Shown here in pieces: positions 27,499-33,626 of a DNA stretch of 33,626 nucleotides (within the stretch, counting starts at the first letter, position 1; the number at the start of each line of letters is the position of its first letter). The position numbers were made by a program, and so were the translations under genes. The notes beneath the pieces were generated by a model. That model saw only the letters and a list, made by a program, of their open reading frames with translations, had not been told where the DNA came from and did no database searches. Source of the stretch: an uncultured Flammeovirgaceae bacterium (lineage in GTDB: Bacteria > Bacteroidota > Bacteroidia > Cytophagales > Cyclobacteriaceae); the NCBI GenBank assembly GCA_937899105.1, contig CALBPF010000279.1:1-33626 (forward strand), written 5' to 3'.

Positions 27499-28907
27499 TA
27501 GCTCGCTTTTCTTGATGATGTTTTGATAATACTTTTAACTTCCGCCATATTAATTACCGGGAAAAACTTGGTAAAAAGCAAAAATGCAGTACCAAACAAA
27601 CCAAAGGTGAATACATAAACCCCTACGTCGTAAATTGTTGGGTAAAACATGGCCCAACTGGAGGGCAGGTAATCTCTATGTAGAGATGTAACAATAATTA
27701 CAAATCGTTCAAACCACATTCCAATATTTACAACTATTGAAAGTATAAATGTGGCGGCAATATTGGTTCTGATTTTTCTGAACCAGAATAATTGCGGTGA
27801 GATCACATTACATGTCATCATAGTCCAATACGCCCACCAGTAGGGTCCTGTCATTCTATTTAAGAAAGCGTATTGTTCCGCCTCTACACCAGAGTACCAC
27901 GCAATAAAAAACTCAGTTATATAGGCAATACCTACAATTGAGCCGGTGATAATGATTACTATATTCATTAGCTCAATATGACCTATGGTAATATAATCTT
28001 CCAACTTGAAAGTTTTCCTCGTGATTATCATTAAGGTCAATACCATGGCAAAACCTGAAAAAATCGCTCCGGCCACAAAATACGGTGGAAAGATGGTAGT
28101 GTGCCATCCTGGAATTACAGAGGTAGCAAAGTCAAAAGATACGATAGTATGCACGGAAAGTACGAGTGGTGTAGCTAAACCTGCCAGTATTAATGCTACG
28201 GATTCATAACGCATCCATGTCTTAGCTGCGCCGTCCCAACCGAATGATAAAGCGCCATAAACCACCTGAGAAATTTTGTTCTTGGCTCTGTCGCGAATTG
28301 AAGCGAAATCTGGAATCAACCCAATATACCAAAATACCAATGATACTGTAAAATAGGTGCTAATTGCGAAAACATCCCAAAGCAGTGGAGAATTAAAATT
28401 AACCCATAAAGAGCCAAAGGTATTAGGGAGAGGCAACACCCAAAAAGCCATCCATATACGTCCCATATGCAGGCCTGGAAACATAGCGGCGCAAATTACT
28501 GCGAAAATCGTCATAGCTTCAGCAGCCCTATTAATTGACATTCTCCATTTCTGCCTGAACAACAGCAGAATCGCAGAGATCAAGGTTCCGGCATGACCGA
28601 TTCCAACCCACCACACAAAATTGGTGATGTCCCACGCCCAGCCTACTGTTTTATTTAAACCCCAAACACCAATGCCTTCCCATAAAAGCATAAACACACA
28701 ATAAGCGCCAATACCCAATGTTCCTAAAGACATGGCCATGGCCAACATCCATGAGAGAGTTGGTTTTCCTTCTACCTGTCTACAAATGTCTTCAGTTACG
28801 TCGTGAACAGTTTTACCGCCTGTAACAAGAGGTTCTCTGATAACTGAAACGTATTCCAGATTTTGCTTTTCCTCTTTTACAACAACTTCATCTAAAGGAA
28901 TTGCCAT
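27498..28907 (-). CDS. actC: Alternative complex III subunit ActC (NrfD-like)
   Basis: NrfD/PsrC-type membrane subunit, 469 residues with about ten helices. It forms the quinol-binding site next to the iron-sulfur subunit ActB and is thought to contribute to proton translocation. A cytoplasmic N-terminal tail of about 50 residues precedes the first helix. Segments such as [30 protein letters not shown] and [21 protein letters not shown] are of the kind found in ActC proteins. It is 19 bases after actB and overlaps actD by one base. Confidence 0.95.
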   Translation of the reverse strand: MAIPLDEVVVKEEKQNLEYVSVIREPLVTGGKTVHDVTEDICRQVEGKPTLSWMLAMAMSLGTLGIGAYCVFMLLWEGIGVWGLNKTVGWAWDITNFVWWVGIGHAGTLISAILLLFRQKWRMSINRAAEAMTIFAVICAAMFPGLHMGRIWMAFWVLPLPNTFGSLWVNFNSPLLWDVFAISTYFTVSLVFWYIGLIPDFASIRDRAKNKISQVVYGALSFGWDGAAKTWMRYESVALILAGLATPLVLSVHTIVSFDFATSVIPGWHTTIFPPYFVAGAIFSGFAMVLTLMIITRKTFKLEDYITIGHIELMNIVIIITGSIVGIAYITEFFIAWYSGVEAEQYAFLNRMTGPYWWAYWTMMTCNVISPQLFWFRKIRTNIAATFILSIVVNIGMWFERFVIIVTSLHRDYLPSSWAMFYPTIYDVGVYVFTFGLFGTAFLLFTKFFPVINMAEVKSIIKTSSRKAS

Positions 28908-28926
28908 GATTTATAATTTATTTATT

Positions 28927-31900
28927 TTATGCTTTGTCTTTATTTCTGATTTTGGTGAGGTAGGTCACATTCGGTTTAACACCAATTTCCTCTAAAACAT
29001 GGTAAGCTCTCGGTTCACCAATTTCTTTAGTAACAATATAATCTGCCTCTTCCGTGTCATTGATCTTCAATAGCTTCGATATCTTACTATTGGGATCATT
29101 CATATCTCCGAATACCATTCCTTCAGTAGGACATGAACTAGCACAAGCTACTTCTATATCTCCATCTTTCAAAGGACGATTTGCTTTTTTCGCCTTCAAT
29201 TTTCCATCCTGGATACGCTGAACACACATAGAGCACTTCTCCATCACTCCCCTTGATCTAACGGTAACATCTGGATTTAATACCATCTTGCCGAGGTCGC
29301 TATTCATAGCAATATTGACATTCTCGAATTTAGAATTGTCGTGATATTTGAACCAGTTGAAGCGCCTTACTTTGTACGGACAATTGTTTGCACAATATCT
29401 GGTACCTACGCACCGATTATAGGTCATCTGATTCAGACCTTCAGAACTGTGTGTGGTCGCTGCCACAGGACATACCGTCTCACATGGCGCATTATTACAA
29501 TGTTGACACATCATCGGCTGGAAGGTAACTTCAGGATTTGCAGCCACTAACTCAAGCTTTCTTGAATCCATCATATCTTTTTGGTCGTCATCAAGTTCGT
29601 CATCAGGAGCACTGCTATAGTAGCGGTCTATACGCAGCCAGTGCATATCTCTACGATTGATAACTTCTTCCCTACCGACCACAGGTATGTTATTTTCCGC
29701 TTGGCAGGCTACATGACAAGCACTACAACCGATACATGTATTAAGGTCTATGGCGAGACCCCAGTGGTGATTTTTATATTTATGCCCCTTCCATAAAGTT
29801 AAAGCTCCAGGATGCGTGTCACCGGATTCCTCCTGCCACGTAGAAATGTGAGGATGATACCGGCCTGCTCCCGGGTTTTTCTGATATTCCGACAATATAG
29901 TTTCCTGAATCACCGTTTCCCGCCCCATATATGTTTGTTGGGTCTGGGTCTGAGCTACTTGATACGTTTCTTCTAGCACCTCGACTGAAACTCCTGATAT
30001 CACGGCATAAGACTCCATCCCATTTATTTTTGAAATAAGTGGATATGCATTGACACCACGACCATCCGCTACCTTGCCCGCACTTGTACGACCATAACCT
30101 ACGGATAAACCAATAGACCCTGGCGCTTGTCCGGGTTGTATAACCACCGGCGCTTTCAGAGCAATACCGTTCACAGTAAGATTTACCATATTACTTTTAC
30201 CTTCTATAAAAGTAATCCCTTTTTCGTTAGCCCAGGCTTGGGAAACTGTCACGTAATTATCCCAAGTTGCTTTGGTAATCGGATCTGGCATTTCCTGCAA
30301 CCATGGGTTATTCGACTGAGTACCATCTCCGATACCTACTTTTTGGTAAATAGAAAGTTCTAGATCACTTCCTTTGTACGCTGTATTTATTGAGCTGATA
30401 GCGGCGTTCACATCGGCATTAAAAATCGGAGCTTCCAAATTTTCCGGGATGGCAAAAACGCCATCATGTAAGGCCTGATCCCAGATTAGGCCTATTCCGG
30501 CTAAAGTACTCTCCCATTCGCTTTTGAGGTATTCAAAATAATCAAATTGAATAACCCCAGCCCAGGCCATGAAACTGGCTTGAGCCTGTCTTGTATCAAA
30601 AATATTAGTGATAGTAGGCTGACTCAGGCTGTAATGCCCTTGGGCAGGATTGGCATCGCCCCATGATTCAAGAAAGTGATTGTCCGGCGCCACATATTCA
30701 ACAAATTTAGTGGTTTCATCAGGTCTGTCAGAAGTAGAGACAGTTAAGCTCACCGTTTCTAAAGCTTTTGCCAGGTCTGCACCAGACTGAGTGTTATACA
30801 CAGGGTTACAGTTGAAGAAGATAACTGCTCCTATCTTCCCGGATTTAACCTCAGTCAAAAATTCATTGTATTCCTTTTCATTACCTTGGCGGTAATTCAC
30901 AGGAGTGGTTAAATCTATAGTATTGCCGTAATTGCCTAATTTATTATTAATCGCATTTACTACAACCTGTAAGTTAGGATCATTAGATCCTGAAACTACA
31001 AGACTTTTACCCGCTGCTTTTTTAAGATCTGAAGCGGCTTTATTTACATGCGGAATATCAGATTTCTTTCCATCAAGCGCCTGATAAAGCGCTACCACTG
31101 CCTTTGCCTCATCTGAAGGTTTTACCGGCGTACGATAATCTGCATTGGCCCCGGTCAATGAGAGATTCCCCTCAAACTGATAGTGACGGGACATCCCTTT
31201 TTTAGTATCTGTTATCTTTCTGGTCTGAGTGTACTGATTGGCATATTGGATTGGAGCAATCCAGGTTCCTAGGAAATCAGCGCCAAAGCCGACAATAACA
31301 TCTGCTTTACTAAAATCATAAGTAGGAAGTATCTTCTGCCCAAAAGATCTCTCATTGGCCAGCCGCATGCCTTCTACAGAGGCAGTATCGTAAACCACAT
31401 GTTTTGTGGTTGGGTACCTATCTTGAAATACCTCCAATACTTTTTGGGTTGAAGGGCTTAGAACAGTATTACTAACTATTCTAATCTCACGACCTGCCGA
31501 AGCTATCTTATTTAGTTTGCTGGTAACTTCTCTGTCTAAGTCGACCCAGCTAATATCCTGACCGCTCTTCTTAGGATTACGCAATCTTTCATTATCATAA
31601 AGCGATAATACGGCGGCTTCCACCTGTGCATTAGAGCAACCTTTTGTTAATGGCGAAAGAGCATTACCACCAATTTTTATGGGTCTACCCTCACGCGTTC
31701 TAACTACAATACTAGAATAATCACCTCCCTGAACATAAGTAGAAGCATAGTAATTTGGTATGCCCGGATCAACGTCTATGGGTTTATTTACATAAGGTAT
31801 AGCCTTTTTAATGGGAGCCTCACAGGCTGCAAGTGAAGCTGCCGCGATTCCAAATCCCATCATTTTCAAAAAGTCTCTTCTACTACTACCACCCTCAGGA

Positions 31901-32013
31901 TTATCGCTTATAGGCAGAAATTCAGGAAACTCGCTCTCAGCATTCTTAACAAATGCAGGATCATTTGTTAGTTGTTCAACGCCTTTCCAGTACTGCTTTC
32001 TTTTATCGCTCAT
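28927..32013 (-). CDS. actB: Alternative complex III iron-sulfur subunit ActB
   Basis: Large periplasmic iron-sulfur subunit, 1028 residues, fused from a molybdopterin-oxidoreductase-like domain (no cofactor in known ActB) and a C-terminal ferredoxin domain. A twin-arginine signal (SRRDFLK, residues 44-50) is followed by a hydrophobic stretch and lipobox LAAC (Cys64), indicating folded export and lipid anchoring. The ferredoxin part has the cysteine groups CIGCSACHVAC, CQHCNNAPCETVC, CVGTRYCANNC, CSMC and CASSC, fitting the three 4Fe-4S and one 3Fe-4S clusters known for the family. It would take electrons from quinol at ActC and pass them to the ActA hemes. actA lies 34 bases upstream. Confidence 0.96.
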   Translation of the reverse strand: MSDKRKQYWKGVEQLTNDPAFVKNAESEFPEFLPISDNPEGGSSRRDFLKMMGFGIAAASLAACEAPIKKAIPYVNKPIDVDPGIPNYYASTYVQGGDYSSIVVRTREGRPIKIGGNALSPLTKGCSNAQVEAAVLSLYDNERLRNPKKSGQDISWVDLDREVTSKLNKIASAGREIRIVSNTVLSPSTQKVLEVFQDRYPTTKHVVYDTASVEGMRLANERSFGQKILPTYDFSKADVIVGFGADFLGTWIAPIQYANQYTQTRKITDTKKGMSRHYQFEGNLSLTGANADYRTPVKPSDEAKAVVALYQALDGKKSDIPHVNKAASDLKKAAGKSLVVSGSNDPNLQVVVNAINNKLGNYGNTIDLTTPVNYRQGNEKEYNEFLTEVKSGKIGAVIFFNCNPVYNTQSGADLAKALETVSLTVSTSDRPDETTKFVEYVAPDNHFLESWGDANPAQGHYSLSQPTITNIFDTRQAQASFMAWAGVIQFDYFEYLKSEWESTLAGIGLIWDQALHDGVFAIPENLEAPIFNADVNAAISSINTAYKGSDLELSIYQKVGIGDGTQSNNPWLQEMPDPITKATWDNYVTVSQAWANEKGITFIEGKSNMVNLTVNGIALKAPVVIQPGQAPGSIGLSVGYGRTSAGKVADGRGVNAYPLISKINGMESYAVISGVSVEVLEETYQVAQTQTQQTYMGRETVIQETILSEYQKNPGAGRYHPHISTWQEESGDTHPGALTLWKGHKYKNHHWGLAIDLNTCIGCSACHVACQAENNIPVVGREEVINRRDMHWLRIDRYYSSAPDDELDDDQKDMMDSRKLELVAANPEVTFQPMMCQHCNNAPCETVCPVAATTHSSEGLNQMTYNRCVGTRYCANNCPYKVRRFNWFKYHDNSKFENVNIAMNSDLGKMVLNPDVTVRSRGVMEKCSMCVQRIQDGKLKAKKANRPLKDGDIEVACASSCPTEGMVFGDMNDPNSKISKLLKINDTEEADYIVTKEIGEPRAYHVLEEIGVKPNVTYLTKIRNKDKA

Positions 32014-32047
32014 ATTAATAGCTGATCGCTTATCTTACTCTTAATAA

Positions 32048-33289
32048 TTAATAATGACACTTGGCACATTCCAGACCTCCTATGTCTTCGACCTTCAATG
32101 CCTCCTTACTTTCGGCGTCATGTAATTCTACCAATTTGTCATAATACTCGTTTCCTTTAGAAGCTACATTTGTTTTTCTATGGCAGTCTATACACCATCC
32201 CATCGTTAACAATGACGCTTGTTGTACCACTTCCATTTCTTTAATTTCTCCGTGACAATTTTCACATTCCAACTTACCTACCTGGACATGTTGAGAATGA
32301 TTAAAGTAAGCCAGATCAGGAAGGTTATGGATTCTAACCCATTCTATAGGTTTATCGTTTTCAATGGCCGCATATATCTTCTGGATTTCCAGCGATTCAG
32401 TTTTGATGGCACTGTGGCAGTTCATACAAATATTAGCTGACGGAATGTTAGCGCTCTTGCTCTTTCTTACACCGGTATGGCAATACTGACAATCAATCTC
32501 GTACTGACCGGCGTGTAATTCATGAGAAAAAGCAATAGGTTGCTTCGGGGCATAACCTATTTGTACACCTACCGCAAAAAGTTGATTAATTCCTGCTTTG
32601 AAAACCAAAGCAGCGAACATAAAAGTTACGAGAAATACAAACGGTTTACTTTTAATTAGTTCATTAAAACTGAAAGATGGATTGACGATTTCGGCATCAT
32701 CTTCAGCAAGATCGCCTTGTTGGTTTAAGTATTTTTTTAATACTGTGGTAATTAATACGAGTACAATCAGTATAAGTGTTAGAACTACAATAAGTCCTAC
32801 CATGATAATATTTAAATACAGGGATGGAATGGACTCACCCGTTTGAGCGATCTCTCCACCTTCAGCGGGTACTACTTGGGCTACGGCAGGCCCCGCTTCT
32901 GTTTCAACTTTAACATAAGCTAGAATGGATAAAATTTGATCTCTACTAAATGTAGGGAAAGCAGTCATCTGCGTAGGCTTGTACTCTTCCCATAACTCAT
33001 TAGCATACTCATCACCGCTTGCAATAACTTTTTGAGAGTTCCAAACAAAATTTACAATCCAATCTATTGAAGGAGTGCGGTCGTAGACATTTTTTAAAGC
33101 AGGCCCAAGATACTTTTCATGAACTTTATGACAACTGGAACAATTCCCTTTAAATAGGTTCTCGCCTTCTGAAATTCGCGCTTCATCCGTTGGAATTTCG
33201 TCCTGCGCCTGAATGGTATAGGTGAATGAAAATAAAATAAGAAAAAGGAAAAAGGAAAAAACGCTCTTGTGAATACCGCTTTGCGTCAT
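32048..33289 (-). CDS. actA: Alternative complex III multiheme cytochrome c ActA with extra N-terminal heme domain
   Basis: Multiheme cytochrome c subunit, 413 residues from ATG 33289. A signal peptide (1-28) is followed by a class I cytochrome c-like domain (CSSCH at 50-54, likely ligand Met108). Two helices come next (about 157-184 and 216-240), then the usual pentaheme part: CXXCH at 267, 288, 342, 366 and 408, the last almost at the C-terminus. This makes six heme motifs, one more than the classical pentaheme ActA. The start at 33289 gives a normal signal peptide; an in-frame ATG at 33343 lies in the promoter. First gene of the act-cox run; likely electron exit toward CoxB. Confidence 0.94.
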   Translation of the reverse strand: MTQSGIHKSVFSFFLFLILFSFTYTIQAQDEIPTDEARISEGENLFKGNCSSCHKVHEKYLGPALKNVYDRTPSIDWIVNFVWNSQKVIASGDEYANELWEEYKPTQMTAFPTFSRDQILSILAYVKVETEAGPAVAQVVPAEGGEIAQTGESIPSLYLNIIMVGLIVVLTLILIVLVLITTVLKKYLNQQGDLAEDDAEIVNPSFSFNELIKSKPFVFLVTFMFAALVFKAGINQLFAVGVQIGYAPKQPIAFSHELHAGQYEIDCQYCHTGVRKSKSANIPSANICMNCHSAIKTESLEIQKIYAAIENDKPIEWVRIHNLPDLAYFNHSQHVQVGKLECENCHGEIKEMEVVQQASLLTMGWCIDCHRKTNVASKGNEYYDKLVELHDAESKEALKVEDIGGLECAKCHY

Positions 33290-33340
33290 ATTTATCTTGA
33301 TCAATTCAGTGGAAATCCCATCGTATTTGTTCATCACGCA

Positions 33341-33371
33341 CAAAGCTAATGTTGGAAGGCCTTATTTCAAA
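33341..33371 (-). promoter_or_regulatory. Bacteroidota-type promoter of the act-cox operon
   Basis: On the minus strand TTTG (33371-33368) is followed after exactly 19 bases by TAGCTTTG (33348-33341). Both elements and the spacing match the Bacteroidota sigma factor consensus. Transcription would begin near 33334, about 45 bases before the actA ATG at 33289. This is the best-matching promoter seen in the window and precedes at least thirteen co-directional respiratory genes. Confidence 0.75.
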
Positions 33372-33626
33372 CATATTTTCAGCGGCTTTTTTTGAGTGTT
33401 GTAACATTGAGAGAGCAACTCTCGTAGTGTGGAATAAAAAACAGCTTTTTGAACTCCTAGAGCAGTTTTTATCAAATTATTTAGAACGATTACAAATAAT
33501 TAGATACTCTAGGTCAAGGTGTTTGATGACCATTATCATTTTATTTATAAATAGTCCTTTATTTATTTTTAGTTTAACCTTGATTATGCAATAGGATTTG
33601 ACGGAGGGTTGAAAAGAGTTGTTTTC
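33372..33626. other. AT-rich region upstream of actA, no gene supported
   Basis: Together with the actA leader this is the longest gene-free stretch (337 bases, 33290-33626). Apart from the actA promoter it holds a short GAGAG-CAA-CTCTC inverted repeat (33411-33423), about 40 bases upstream of the -33 element, which could be an operator but is weak. Open frames on either strand (81 codons on plus, 33 on minus) overlap the promoter and resemble no family I know. The window ends before the next gene. Confidence 0.4.

Noticed and set aside
33306..33407. 33-codon frame on the minus strand before actA, a possible leader peptide
   Set aside because: The well-matched actA promoter (33341-33371) lies inside it, so its first half would not be on the main transcript.
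33411..33423. GAGAG-CAA-CTCTC inverted repeat upstream of the act promoter
   Set aside because: A five-base-pair repeat with a three-base gap is expected often by chance; not called as an operator.
33349..33594. 81-codon frame on the plus strand upstream of actA
   Set aside because: It begins at the actA promoter, runs through AT-rich intergenic sequence, resembles no family I know and is mostly low-complexity hydrophobic at its end; probably chance.
1..33626. Mobile elements, CRISPR arrays, tRNA or rRNA genes, phage genes
   Set aside because: None seen on reading both strands: no transposase or integrase motifs, no regularly spaced repeats and no tRNA-like cloverleaf noticed.

Overview
The window looks like a chromosomal segment from an aerobic Bacteroidota bacterium, probably order Cytophagales. 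The evidence is the complete actABCDEF alternative complex III cluster followed by an aa3-type cytochrome oxidase cluster, a lipoprotein member of the TamA/BamA family (TamL), an outer-membrane protein family that I know from Cytophagales and relatives, and promoters of the Bacteroidota type (TTG, spacer, TAnnTTTG). No mobile element, CRISPR array, rRNA or tRNA was seen. The genus is not resolved from sequence alone.

Left part (1-9418). smc (chromosome condensation) has its own good promoter. It converges on a SpoU/TrmH-family RNA 2'-O-methyltransferase gene. That gene is divergent from tamL, with only six bases between the two start codons. tamL converges on a short-chain dehydrogenase. Divergent from this is an mlaE-mlaF pair (phospholipid transport permease and ATPase), followed by an unnamed 56-residue membrane protein gene.

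Right part (9419-33289), read entirely on the minus strand from right to left. A strong promoter at 33341-33371 precedes actA-actB-actC-actD-actE-actF, coxB, coxA, ctaA (heme A synthase), cyoE (heme O synthase), two different subunit III genes and a small subunit IV gene. An intrinsic terminator with a UUCG loop follows. Directly after it come assembly-type genes: a SCO-like protein that has lost the copper-binding CxxxC motif, a DUF420/CtaM-like protein, a short exported CxxC protein and a DUF983 zinc-ribbon protein. The run ends with a 1224-residue NtrY-like sensor histidine kinase whose stop codon overlaps the start of a 1141-residue outer-membrane protein.

Together the right part encodes a quinol-to-oxygen respiratory chain. 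ActB/ActC/ActF oxidise menaquinol, the hemes of ActA and ActE carry electrons, and CoxB/CoxA reduce oxygen; CtaA and CyoE make the heme A, and the small downstream proteins probably help assemble the metal centres. Subunit II has no fused cytochrome c, so ActA (six heme motifs) or ActE is the likely direct donor. The points most worth a second look are the copper-site-less SCO protein, the terminator abutting its start codon, the non-canonical start of ctaA, the exported CxxC protein and the coupled kinase/outer-membrane-protein pair.
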